A stretch of 64,000 nt of DNA from positions 7,688,001 to 7,752,000 of the forward strand of contig NZ_CP134609.1 in assembly GCF_031844705.1 (NCBI RefSeq), in the 5' to 3' direction. This document shows positions 8,431 to 16,811 of the stretch, piece after piece. Position numbers and translations under genes: made by a program. Position 1 is the stretch's first letter; each line of letters starts with the position of its first letter. This stretch comes from Streptomyces sp. ITFR-16. GTDB taxonomy: Bacteria; Actinomycetota; Actinomycetes; Streptomycetales; Streptomycetaceae. The notes beneath the pieces were generated by a model. That model made no database searches, was not told the origin of the DNA, and worked only from the letters and a program-made list of their open reading frames with translations.

Positions 8431-9350
8431 GCATCCCGGCATGGCGCAGGGCCGTCCGAGCGGCGGCCGCCCTTCTGCTGTCCGCTGCCGCGCTGACGGC
8501 CAACGCCTCCTCGGCGGCGGCCGATCCGCAGCCGATGGGCCGGTGCACCACCACCTCCGGCGTCGTGCTCGCGGTCGACTTCAGCCACTGGGGCGGCCCC
8601 GTCTACCGCTCCTGCGGCACCACACCCACCACCGGGTACGAACTCCTCAACCAGGGCGGCTGGCGCACCACCGGCACCGGGCACGACGGCCCGGCGTTCA
8701 TCTGCCGGATCGGCTACAGCGGCCACCGGGGCGGCAAGCAGTACCCCACCCCTCAGCAGGACGACTGCGTCCTGACGCCGCCCGCCTCCGCGTACTGGTC
8801 CTACTGGCACGCCGACCCGGGCGCCAATTCCTGGGAGTACAGCCAGCTCGGGGCCATGCTCTACCGCCCGAAGCCGGGCAGCGTCGACCTGTGGATCTTC
8901 GGCGGCACCGACATCGGCGGCACCGAGGGCCGGCCCACGCTCACCCCGGACCAGCTGCGCGCCCACAACACCCGGGCGCAGGGCAACGCGGGCAAGCCCG
9001 CCTCGACCGAGCGCGCCCCCGAGCTGCCACCGGGCACCGACACCGGCCCCCAGCCGTCCGAGCCGAAGAGACCGTCGCCCACCGAGCCGGCCTCCGCCAG
9101 GGCGAAGCCGTCCCCGAGCCCGTCGCCCAGCGCCTCCGACTCCCCGTCACCGAGTCCGTCCGGGACCGTCACGCCCAGCCCGGCCCCCAGCGCCCCGGGC
9201 ACGGGAAAGAAGGTGGTCGACGCCGAGCCGGCCGCCGACGCGAAGGCCGACGCGGGCTCCCGCGTGCCGGTGATCGTCGGCGGGGCGCTGATCGTGCTCG
9301 TCGCCGGGGCGGCCGTATACGCGGCCGTACGCCGGCGCCGCACGGAGTGA
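8427..9350 (+). CDS. Membrane-anchored DUF4430-like surface protein
   Basis: A 307-residue protein. After a signal peptide (1-32, ending SSAAAD) comes a single DUF4430-like domain at about 38-180 that is clearly paralogous to the N-terminal domain of the preceding gene: both share TPTTGYELL, HDGPAFICRIG, YWSYW, YSQ-GAM and FGGTDIGGT-G-P-LTPD. A Pro/Ser-rich stalk (about 190-270) and one C-terminal transmembrane helix (VPVIVGGALIVLVAGAAVYAA) with RRRR after it tether the domain outside the membrane. There is no LPxTG-like motif. ATGA overlaps with both neighbours' reading context imply translational coupling within the riboswitch operon. It is the short companion of the large repeat protein. 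Confidence 0.7.
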   Translation: MSIPAWRRAVRAAAALLLSAAALTANASSAAADPQPMGRCTTTSGVVLAVDFSHWGGPVYRSCGTTPTTGYELLNQGGWRTTGTGHDGPAFICRIGYSGHRGGKQYPTPQQDDCVLTPPASAYWSYWHADPGANSWEYSQLGAMLYRPKPGSVDLWIFGGTDIGGTEGRPTLTPDQLRAHNTRAQGNAGKPASTERAPELPPGTDTGPQPSEPKRPSPTEPASARAKPSPSPSPSASDSPSPSPSGTVTPSPAPSAPGTGKKVVDAEPAADAKADAGSRVPVIVGGALIVLVAGAAVYAAVRRRRTE

Positions 9351-9355
9351 CCCGG

Positions 9356-10540
9356 GTGCCGGACACCGCTCCCGAATCGGCCGCACCGGTGTCCGGCCAC
9401 GCGCCGGACACCGGCGGCCGACGCCTGCCCAGGACGCTGCACCCGGTCGCCTGGTGGATCTGGGCGCTCGCCCTGGCCACGGCCGTGAGCCGCACCAACA
9501 ACCCGCTGCTGCTGTTCCTCGTCCTCGCGGTCCTCGGATACGTCGTCACCGCCCGCCGCACCGAAGCCCCCTGGGCGCGCGGCTTCAAGTACTACCTCTG
9601 CCTCGCCCTCACCGTCGTCGCGATCCGCGTCCTGTTCCGCGCCGTGTTCGCCACCGGCATCACCCCGCACGACCACTTCCTCTTCTCGCTCCCGCACATC
9701 CCCACCCCCGACTGGTACGCCGGCATCCGGCTGGGCGGCCCCGTCTCGCTGGAAGCCCTGCTCTCGGCCGCCACCGACGGGCTGCGGCTCGCCTGCATGC
9801 TGTGCTGCATCGGCGCCGCCAACACCCTCGCCAACCCCAAACGGGCCCTGCGCGTCCTGCCCGGCGCCCTGCACGAACTCGGGGTCGCCGTCACCGTCGC
9901 CATCAGCGTGGCCCCTCAACTCGTGCAGAGCGTCCAGCGCGTCGCCCGCGCCCGCCGGCTGCGGGCCGGACGCAACAGGGGCCTCAAGGCGCTGCGCGGC
10001 ATCGTCGTCCCCGTCCTGGAGGACGCACTCGAACGCTCCCTGCGCCTCGCCGCCGGCATGGACTCCCGGGGCTACGGACGCGCCGGCACCGCCACCCGCC
10101 GCTCCCGGCGGATCACCGGCGCGCTCATGCTCCTCGGCATGTGCGGCCTGTGCGCCGGGGCCTACGGGCTCCTCGACGCGACCACACCCGCCTTCCTCGG
10201 ACTCCCCGCGATGGCTGCGGGAGCCGTGCTGTGCGTGGCGGGCCTGCGGCTCGGCGGACGCCGGGTCTCGCGCACCACCTACCGGCCCGACCCGTGGCTG
10301 CTGCCCGAATGGACCGTCGCCGGCACCGGGGTGCTCTCCGCCGTCCTGCTCTTCGGCAACGTCGGCTTCGACGCGGCCGAGCTCAACCCCTCCATCTACC
10401 CCCTCAGCTGGCCCACCCTGCCGGCGGTGCCGACCTTCGCGATCCTGCTCGCCGGGACCGCCGGATTCCTCGCACCGCCGCCGGCCCCGCCGCACGCGGC
10501 CGTACCCCGGCAGCGCGCCGAGAAAGCCGAAGCCACGTGA
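9356..10540 (+). CDS. ECF transporter transmembrane component (EcfT)
   Basis: About 394 residues with several membrane segments, including WWIWALALATAVS, LLLFLVLAVLGYVV and LALTVVAIRVLFRAV. A cytoplasmic coupling region carries ERSLRLAAGMDSRGYGR, the Ala-Arg-Gly type helix by which EcfT docks onto the ATPases. More C-terminal helices than usual are present (GALMLLGMCGLCAGAYGLL onward), making it longer than the 260-residue norm. I chose GTG at 9356, which has GGAG 8 nt upstream; GTG at 9347 would instead give the GTGA overlap typical of this operon. Its place between the surface proteins and the ECF ATPase/S genes, under one cobalamin riboswitch, points to corrinoid import. Confidence 0.85.
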   Translation: MPDTAPESAAPVSGHAPDTGGRRLPRTLHPVAWWIWALALATAVSRTNNPLLLFLVLAVLGYVVTARRTEAPWARGFKYYLCLALTVVAIRVLFRAVFATGITPHDHFLFSLPHIPTPDWYAGIRLGGPVSLEALLSAATDGLRLACMLCCIGAANTLANPKRALRVLPGALHELGVAVTVAISVAPQLVQSVQRVARARRLRAGRNRGLKALRGIVVPVLEDALERSLRLAAGMDSRGYGRAGTATRRSRRITGALMLLGMCGLCAGAYGLLDATTPAFLGLPAMAAGAVLCVAGLRLGGRRVSRTTYRPDPWLLPEWTVAGTGVLSAVLLFGNVGFDAAELNPSIYPLSWPTLPAVPTFAILLAGTAGFLAPPPAPPHAAVPRQRAEKAEAT

Positions 10541-12201
10541 TCACCTTCGACCAGGTCACCGTCCAGTACGACGACGCGGCCCGGCCCGCCCTGCGCGAGA
10601 TCGACCTCACCGTCGAGGAGGGCGAACTCTGCCTCGTCGTCGGCCACACCGGCGTCGGCAAGTCCACCCTCCTCGGCGCCGTCAACGGACTCGTGCCGCA
10701 CTTCACCGGCGGCACCCTCCACGGCCGCGTCACCGTCGACGGCCGGGACACCGCCCACCACCCTCCCCGCGAACTCGCCGATGTCGTCGGTGTGGTCGGG
10801 CAGGACCCGCTCGACGGGTTCGTCACCGACACCGTCGAAGAAGAACTCGCCTATGCCATGGAGCAGTTGGCCATCGCACCCCCAGTCATGCGCAAGCGCG
10901 TCGAGGAGACCCTCGACCTGCTGGGCCTCGCCGACCTGCGCCACCGCGCCCTGCACGAACTCTCCGGCGGCCAGCAGCAGCGCGTGGCGATCGGCTCGGT
11001 CCTCACCGCGCACCCCCGCGTCCTCGTCCTCGACGAACCCACTTCCGCCCTGGACCCCACCGCCGCCGACGAGGTCCTTGCCGCCGTCACCCGCCTCGTC
11101 CACGACCTCGGCGTCACCGTCCTCATGGCCGAGCATCGTCTCGAACGCGTCGTCCAGTACGCGGACCGGGTCATCCACCTCCCCGGCGACGGCCGCGCCG
11201 TCCACGGCGCCCCCGCCGACATCCTGCGCACCTCGTCCATCGCCCCGCCGATCGTGGAACTCGCCCGCGCCGCCGACTGGCACCCGCTGCCCCTGTCCGT
11301 CCGCGACGCCCGCCGCGCCGCCGCCCCGCTGCGCACCCGGCTCCGTGACGTCCGTCCCGCCCCCGTCCGCCCCGCCCCGGAGTCCGGACGCGCCACCCTG
11401 CTGACCGCGCGGGGCGTCACCGTCAGCTACCACGGTGTCCCCGCCGTCCGCGAGGCCGACCTCGACCTGCGCGGCGGCGAGATCACCGCGCTGATGGGGC
11501 GCAACGGCTCCGGGAAGTCCTCCCTGCTGTGGGCGCTCCAGGGGTCCGGACCACGCCGGGCCGGAACCGTACGCGTCACCTCGGACGGCGCCGCGCGCGA
11601 CCCGCACACCCTGTCCGCCGCGCACGCCCGGCGGCTCGTCGGGCTCGTCCCGCAGACACCCGCCGACCTGCTCTACCTGGAGAGCGTCAAGCAGGAACTC
11701 GGCCAGGCCGACAGCGAGTCCGCCGACGGGGGCACCCCTGCCGGGGCGCGGGAGATCCTCGACCGGCTGGCCCCGGGCATCGCCGACGCCACCCACCCCC
11801 GGGACCTGTCCGAGGGGCAGAAGCTGGCCCTCGTCCTCGCGATCCAGCTCGCCGCGACCCCCCAGGTGCTGCTCCTGGACGAACCCACGCGCGGGCTGGA
11901 CTACCGGGCCAAGGCGGAGCTGACCCGGATCGTCGCCGCACTCGCGGCCGAGGGGCGCGCGGTCGTCGTCTCCACGCACGACGTCGAGTTCGTGGCCCGC
12001 ACCGCCGACCGGGTGGTCGTCATGGCCGAGGGCGACATCGTCGCGGACGGACCCACCTGCGAAGTCATCGTCGCCTCACCCGTGTTCGCACCGCAGACCG
12101 CCAAGATCCTCGCGCCGCTGCCCTTCCTCACCGTCGACCAGGTGACCGCGGCCCTGGAGGCACCCGACGCCCCGGCGGCCGACGGCGAGGACCGGACATG
12201 A
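10537..12201 (+). CDS. ECF transporter ATPase, fused tandem ABC domains (EcfA-A')
   Basis: A 554-residue cytoplasmic protein with two ABC ATPase domains. In domain 1, Walker A is GHTGVGKST at 36-44, the signature is LSGGQQQRVAIG, Walker B is VLVLDEPTSALD and the switch is in AEHRLERV. In domain 2, Walker A is GRNGSGKSS near 321, the signature is the degenerate LSEGQKLALVLA, Walker B is LLLDEPTRGLD and the switch histidine is in STHDVEF. The fusion replaces the usual EcfA/EcfA' pair. GTGA overlap with the T gene and ATGA overlap with the S gene show a tightly coupled module. It powers the B12-regulated importer. Confidence 0.9.
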   Translation: MITFDQVTVQYDDAARPALREIDLTVEEGELCLVVGHTGVGKSTLLGAVNGLVPHFTGGTLHGRVTVDGRDTAHHPPRELADVVGVVGQDPLDGFVTDTVEEELAYAMEQLAIAPPVMRKRVEETLDLLGLADLRHRALHELSGGQQQRVAIGSVLTAHPRVLVLDEPTSALDPTAADEVLAAVTRLVHDLGVTVLMAEHRLERVVQYADRVIHLPGDGRAVHGAPADILRTSSIAPPIVELARAADWHPLPLSVRDARRAAAPLRTRLRDVRPAPVRPAPESGRATLLTARGVTVSYHGVPAVREADLDLRGGEITALMGRNGSGKSSLLWALQGSGPRRAGTVRVTSDGAARDPHTLSAAHARRLVGLVPQTPADLLYLESVKQELGQADSESADGGTPAGAREILDRLAPGIADATHPRDLSEGQKLALVLAIQLAATPQVLLLDEPTRGLDYRAKAELTRIVAALAAEGRAVVVSTHDVEFVARTADRVVVMAEGDIVADGPTCEVIVASPVFAPQTAKILAPLPFLTVDQVTAALEAPDAPAADGEDRT

Positions 12202-13025
12202 GCACCACCACCGCGGCCATCCGGCTCACCCCCCGGGTCACGCTGGTCATCGCCCTGGCCGCGTTCCTCGGCGTGGTCGCGTTCTTCTGGCCCTTCGTCG
12301 TCGCTCCCGGCACATTCGGCTCGAACTACGCCCCGCCCCTCATCTTCGGCGTCCTGCTCGTCCTCGTCCTGTGCGTGGTGCTCTCCGAGATCGCCGAGGG
12401 CGGCATCAGCTCCAAGGCCCTCGCCATGCTCGGCGTCCTGTCCGCCGTCAACGCGGCACTGCGGCCCCTGGGCGCGGGAACGGCCGGCATCGAGACGGTC
12501 TTCTTCGTCCTGGTACTGGCGGGGCGCGTCTACGGCCCCGGCTTCGGCTTCACCCTCGGCTGCACCTCGCTCTTCACCTCCGCGCTGATCACGGGCGGGG
12601 TCGGGCCGTGGATGCCGTACCAGATGTTCGGCTGTGCCTTCGTGGGCATGCTCGCCGGGTTCCTGCCCCGGGCCACCGGCCGCCGCGAGGTCCTGATGCT
12701 CGCCGCGTACGGATCGGTCTCCGGCTACCTCTTCGGCTTCCTGCTCAATCTGTCCTTCTGGCCCTTCTCCCTCGACCCGAACAGCTCCATCGCCTATCTG
12801 CCCGGACTGCCGTTCACCGAGCAGTGGCACCGCTATCTCGCCTTCGACCTCGCCACCTCGCTCGGCTGGGACACCGGGCGGGCCGTCACCAACTTCGTCT
12901 GCATCGTGCTGGCGGGCCCCGCCGTGCTCACCACCTTCCGCCGCGCCGCCCGCCGCGCCCGCTTCCGGGCCCCGGTGCGCTTCACTCCTTCGGGACCCGC
13001 GGACGCCGACGGCCGGGACGCCTGA
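12198..13025 (+). CDS. ECF transporter substrate-binding (S) component, predicted corrinoid-specific
   Basis: A 275-residue membrane protein with about six hydrophobic segments: VIALAAFLGVVAFFWPFVV, LIFGVLLVLVLCVVLSEIA, IETVFFVLVLAG and others. It has the AINAALR-like stretch (GVLSAVNAALRPLG) common in S components near the substrate-binding loop. It starts with ATGA overlapping the ATPase stop. Specificity cannot be read from sequence alone; cobalamin or a corrinoid precursor is inferred from the upstream cobalamin riboswitch and the transcobalamin-like partners. It is the last gene of the operon and is convergent with metE. Confidence 0.8.
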   Translation: MSTTTAAIRLTPRVTLVIALAAFLGVVAFFWPFVVAPGTFGSNYAPPLIFGVLLVLVLCVVLSEIAEGGISSKALAMLGVLSAVNAALRPLGAGTAGIETVFFVLVLAGRVYGPGFGFTLGCTSLFTSALITGGVGPWMPYQMFGCAFVGMLAGFLPRATGRREVLMLAAYGSVSGYLFGFLLNLSFWPFSLDPNSSIAYLPGLPFTEQWHRYLAFDLATSLGWDTGRAVTNFVCIVLAGPAVLTTFRRAARRARFRAPVRFTPSGPADADGRDA

Positions 13026-13081
13026 GCGCCGCTCAGGCACAGGCGCCCCGGCCGGCCGGTCACTGCCCGGTCACCTCCCGG

Positions 13082-15400
13082 TCAGGAGGACGGGAGTTCG
13101 GCGCGCACGGTACGGGCCGCGGTGACCAGGTTCTCCAGCGACGCCCTGGTCTCGGGCCAGCCGCGGGTCTTCAGGCCGCAGTCGGGGTTGACCCACAGGC
13201 GCTCGGCGGGGATGGCCTTCAGCCCCTTGCGGAGCAGGGCAGCGGCCTCGTCCGCGCCGGGCACGCGCGGCGAGTGGATGTCGTACACGCCGGGACCGGC
13301 CTCGCGCGGGTAGCCGTGGGCGGCGAGCTCGCGGGCGACCTGCATGTGGGAGCGGGCGGCCTCCAGGCTGATGACATCGGCGTCGAGGTCGTCGATGGCC
13401 TGGACGATGTCGCCGAACTCCGCGTAGCACATGTGGGTGTGGATCTGGGTGTCCGGCCGCACCCCGCTGGTGGTGAGGCGGAAGGACTCGGTGGCCCAGT
13501 CCAGGTAGGCCGCGTGGTCGGCGGCGCGCAGCGGCAGGGTCTCGCGCAGCGCCGGCTCGTCGACCTGGATCACCGAGGTGCCGTTCGCCTCCAGGTCGTC
13601 GACCTCGTCCCGCAGGGCGAGCGCGACCTGCCGGGCGGTGTCGCCGAGCGGCTGGTCGTCGCGGACGAAGGACCAGGCGAGCATGGTGACGGGCCCGGTG
13701 AGCATGCCCTTGACCGGACGGTCGGTCAGCGACTGCGCGTACGAGGTCCAGCGCACCGTCATCGGCTCGGGGCGGGAGATGTCGCCCGCCAGCACCGGCG
13801 GGCGGACGTAGCGGGTGCCGTACGACTGGACCCAGCCGTGCTGGGTGGCGAGGTAGCCGGTGAGCTGCTCGGCGAAGTACTGCACCATGTCGTTGCGCTC
13901 GGGCTCGCCGTGCACCAGGACGTCGATGCCGGTCTTCTCCTGGAACGAGATGACCTCGCCGATCTCGGCCTTGATCCGCTCCTCGTAACCGGCTGTGCCG
14001 ATCCGGCCGGCCCGCAGGTCGGCGCGGGCGGTGCGCAGTTCACCGGTCTGCGGGAAGGAGCCGATGGTGGTCGTCGGCAGCACCGGCAGCCGCAGGTGCG
14101 CCCGCTGGGCGGCGGCGCGCTCGCTGTACGGCTGGGAACGCCGGCCGTCCGCGTCGGTGATCGCGGCGGCACGGGCGCGCACGGCAGGGTCGCGGGTGAT
14201 CGGGGAGTGGGCGCGGGAGGCGAGGTCGGCGCGGTTGGCGGCGATCTCGGCGGTCACCGCGCCGGTGCCCTGGGCCAGCCCCCTGGCCAGCGTGACGACC
14301 TCGGCGGTCTTCTGCCTGGCGAAGGCCAGCCAGCGAAGGATCTGCGGGTCGATGTCCTTCTCGGGCGCGGTGTCCAGCGGGACGTGCAGCAGGGAGCAGG
14401 AGGCGGCCACATCGACCCGGTCGGCGAGGCCGAGGAGTGTCGCGAGCGTCGCCAGGGACTTCTCGTAGTCGTTGATCCAGATGTTGCGGCCGTTGACCAC
14501 ACCGGCGACGAGCCGCTTGCCGGGCAGTCCGCCGACGGCGGCGAGGTCGTCCAGGTTGGCGGCCGCCTCGTCGGTGAAGTCCAGCGCCAGGCCCTCGACC
14601 GGGGCCTTCGCCAGGACGGGCAGCGCCTCCCCGAGCCGGTCGAAGTAGGAGGCGACGAGCAGCTTGGGACGGTCGGTCAGCGCGCCGAGGTCACGGTAGG
14701 TGCGGGCGGCGGCGTTCAGCTCGGCCGGCGTCCGGTCCTGGACCAGGGCGGGCTCGTCGAGCTGTACCCACTCCGCGCCGGCGGCCCGCAGATCGGCGAG
14801 CACCTCCGCGTAGACCGGCAGCAGCCGGTCGAGCAGGGTGAGCGGTTCGAAGTCGGCGGCCACCCCGGGGGCGGGCTTGGCCAGCAGCAGATACGTGACA
14901 GGGCCGACGAGCACCGGGCGGGCGGTGTGGCCGAGCGCGAGGGCTTCCCTCAGCTCGGTGACCTGCCTGGCGGAGTCGGCGGTGAAGACGGTGTCCGGGC
15001 CGAGTTCGGGGACGAGGTAGTGGTAGTTGGTGTCGAACCACTTGGTCATCTCCAGCGGAGCCACGTCCTGGGTCCCGCGGGCCATCGCGAAGTACCCGTC
15101 GAGCGCGTCGGAGGCGACGGCCTCGCGGTGCCGGGGCGGGATCGCACCGACCATGACGCTGGTGTCCAGGACGTGGTCGTAGTACGAGAAGTCACCGGTG
15201 GGCACCTCGTGGACACCGGCGTCGGCCAGCTGCCGCCAGTGGGAGCGGCGCAGACCGGCCGCCGTCTCCCGGAGGGCGTCGGCGGTGACCCGGCCCTTCC
15301 AGTAGCCCTCGATGGCCTTCTTCAGTTCCCGGTTCGGACCCTGGCGGGGGTAGCCGTACACGGTGGCTCGTGCTGCCGCGGCTGCGGGCTTCGCTGTCAC
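13082..15400 (-). CDS. metE: Cobalamin-independent methionine synthase
   Basis: A 772-residue enzyme that transfers the methyl group of 5-methyltetrahydropteroyltri-L-glutamate to homocysteine without B12, the last step of methionine synthesis. The N-terminal half begins TVYGYPRQGPNRELKKAIEGYWKG. The catalytic C-terminal barrel contains TTTIGSFPQT, DVLVHGEPERNDMVQYF, the zinc-site HTHMCYAEF, VISLEAARS and the terminal NPDCGLKTRGW. GTG at 15398-15400 is preceded by AAGGAGA. A cobalamin riboswitch in the leader means B12 turns it off, the classic arrangement where a B12-dependent MetH exists elsewhere. Confidence 0.97.
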   Translation of the reverse strand: MTAKPAAAAARATVYGYPRQGPNRELKKAIEGYWKGRVTADALRETAAGLRRSHWRQLADAGVHEVPTGDFSYYDHVLDTSVMVGAIPPRHREAVASDALDGYFAMARGTQDVAPLEMTKWFDTNYHYLVPELGPDTVFTADSARQVTELREALALGHTARPVLVGPVTYLLLAKPAPGVAADFEPLTLLDRLLPVYAEVLADLRAAGAEWVQLDEPALVQDRTPAELNAAARTYRDLGALTDRPKLLVASYFDRLGEALPVLAKAPVEGLALDFTDEAAANLDDLAAVGGLPGKRLVAGVVNGRNIWINDYEKSLATLATLLGLADRVDVAASCSLLHVPLDTAPEKDIDPQILRWLAFARQKTAEVVTLARGLAQGTGAVTAEIAANRADLASRAHSPITRDPAVRARAAAITDADGRRSQPYSERAAAQRAHLRLPVLPTTTIGSFPQTGELRTARADLRAGRIGTAGYEERIKAEIGEVISFQEKTGIDVLVHGEPERNDMVQYFAEQLTGYLATQHGWVQSYGTRYVRPPVLAGDISRPEPMTVRWTSYAQSLTDRPVKGMLTGPVTMLAWSFVRDDQPLGDTARQVALALRDEVDDLEANGTSVIQVDEPALRETLPLRAADHAAYLDWATESFRLTTSGVRPDTQIHTHMCYAEFGDIVQAIDDLDADVISLEAARSHMQVARELAAHGYPREAGPGVYDIHSPRVPGADEAAALLRKGLKAIPAERLWVNPDCGLKTRGWPETRASLENLVTAARTVRAELPSS

Positions 15401-15569
15401 GGAAATCTCCTTCGCGAGATGACTCCTGAACATCCCGGGACGGGACGCGGACGCGAAGGGATGACGAACCGGACGGATTCCGGCACCCGTACGGTGCGGT
15501 CTCTCCGTCTGATGTGTACGCCGACCCGCCCACGAGGTCACCGGGATATCCGCACACGAATGGTCGTGT

Positions 15570-15770
15570 GCGGGCAACGGGCAGGTCTTCGGACTCGCGG
15601 GCACGTCTGCCGGGGCAGACTCCTACTGGCCGTCGCTTCCCGGATCCGGGCGGATCCAGTGCTGATGACGGCGGTCGTTCCCACTCACCGCTGCGGGGCA
15701 GTCCCGGATTCCCACCGGGTTCCCTCTTACGACGCTCCTGCCTGGCGGACAGGGCGAACCAGCTGCACGG
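15570..15770 (-). promoter_or_regulatory. Cobalamin riboswitch of metE
   Basis: Read on the minus strand, GAGGGAACCCGGTGGGAATC is followed by CCGGGACTGCCCCGCAGCGG (15725-15687). The B12 box CGAGTCCGAAGACCTGCCC lies at 15597-15579, an excellent match to the class-I cobalamin aptamer. The spacing between core and B12 box is long, which is common in actinobacteria. A leader of about 180 nt follows before metE. Outer limits are approximate. Confidence 0.93.
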
Positions 15771-15854
15771 ACCACCCTAGAGGGTGTGCCACCCCCGCCA
15801 CGCCACTGTTCACATTCCGGAACATGGAATGAGACGCCGGGGGCCGGGCACGCC

Positions 15855-15895
15855 GAGGGGGCGTACGACGGATCCCTTGCCGCCGTACGCCCCTC
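15855..15895 (-). terminator. Hairpin terminator after the glyoxylate operon
   Basis: A stem of about 15 bp with one mismatch (GAGGGGGCGTACG... pairing with ...CGTACGCCCCTC) and a loop of about 9 nt lies 46 bp after the stop of the 3-hydroxyacyl-CoA dehydrogenase gene. Confidence 0.65.
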
Positions 15896-15941
15896 TCCAC
15901 AGCACCGCGGGCCCCTCGGCCCGGCGGTGGACCCGGGCCCC

Positions 15942-16811
15942 TCAGCCCCGGTCGTACAGGTGGAACCCCCGGCCGCTCTTGCGGCCCAGCAGCCCCGCCT
16001 CCACCATGCGCTGGAGCAGCGGCGGCGGGGCGTACAGGGGTTCCTTGAATTCGTCGTAGAGGGATGCGGCGATGGAGGCGACCGTGTCCAGGCCGATCAG
16101 ATCGGCGAGCTTCAGCGGTCCCATCGGGTGCGCGCAGCCCAGCTCCATGCCCGCGTCCACATCGGCGGCCGTGGCGAACCCCGACTCCGCCATCCGGATC
16201 GCGGCGAGGAGGTAGGGGATGAGCAGGGCGTTGACGACGAACCCCGCCCGGTCCTGAGACCGGACGACCGTCTTGCCGAGGGTGTGCTCGGCGAAGTGCC
16301 GTACGGAGGCGATGACCTCCCCGGAGGTGTGCAGCGAGGAGACCACCTCCACCAGGGGCAGGACGGGGGCCGGGTTGAAGAAGTGCAGTCCCAGCACGCG
16401 GTCGGCGCGCCCGGTGGCCATGCCCAGCCGCATCACGGGGATGGAGGAGGTGTTGGTGGCGAGCACGGCCCCGGGGTCCTCGACGATCTTGTCGAGGGCC
16501 GCGAAGATCTCCGTCTTCACCTCGGTGTTCTCCACGACGGCCTCGACGACGAGCTGACGGTCGGCCAGGTCGTCCAGGCTGCCGGTGAAGATCATCCGGG
16601 CGAGGGCGTCCTCGGCGCTCACCCGGTCCAGCTTGCCCCGCCGCACCGCGCGTCCGAGGGAGACGGCCACACGTTCGCGGGCGGCCCGGGCGGCGGTGGC
16701 ATCCGCCTCGCACACGACGGTGTCCAGGCCGGCGCGGGCACACACCTCGGCGATCCCGGCACCCATCTGCCCGCCGCCCACCACTCCGATGCGTCGGATG
16801 TCGCCGTTCAT
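15942..16811 (-). CDS. 3-hydroxybutyryl/3-hydroxyacyl-CoA dehydrogenase
   Basis: A 289-residue NAD(P)-dependent enzyme that interconverts 3-hydroxyacyl-CoA and 3-ketoacyl-CoA. The Rossmann motif GGGQMGAGIAEVCARAG is at about residues 11-27. The catalytic region LGLHFFNPAPVLPLVEVV and the C-terminal domain signature DRAGFVVNALLIPYLLAAIRM, then GCAHPMGPLKLADLIGLD, are intact. The length is typical of the small monofunctional family (FadB2/Hbd). The start ATG overlaps the aceB stop by 4 nt, so it is translationally coupled to malate synthase. As I recall, the same gene order next to metE occurs in S. coelicolor. It links C4-acyl-CoA oxidation to acetyl-CoA entering the glyoxylate shunt. Confidence 0.93.
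   Translation of the reverse strand: MNGDIRRIGVVGGGQMGAGIAEVCARAGLDTVVCEADATAARAARERVAVSLGRAVRRGKLDRVSAEDALARMIFTGSLDDLADRQLVVEAVVENTEVKTEIFAALDKIVEDPGAVLATNTSSIPVMRLGMATGRADRVLGLHFFNPAPVLPLVEVVSSLHTSGEVIASVRHFAEHTLGKTVVRSQDRAGFVVNALLIPYLLAAIRMAESGFATAADVDAGMELGCAHPMGPLKLADLIGLDTVASIAASLYDEFKEPLYAPPPLLQRMVEAGLLGRKSGRGFHLYDRG

Noticed and set aside
5338..8442. Long minus-strand open frame opposite the repeat surface protein
   Set aside because: Low-complexity Gly/Val/Arg translation with no domain; it also runs through both riboswitches. The plus strand has clear domains and signals.
8427..9350. Considered as a sortase substrate like its neighbour
   Set aside because: No LAxTG or LPxTG motif precedes the C-terminal helix; it is more simply membrane-anchored.
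12371..15832. 1153-codon plus-strand frame through the ECF S gene and antisense to metE
   Set aside because: MetE on the opposite strand is unmistakable; this frame is a compositional shadow.
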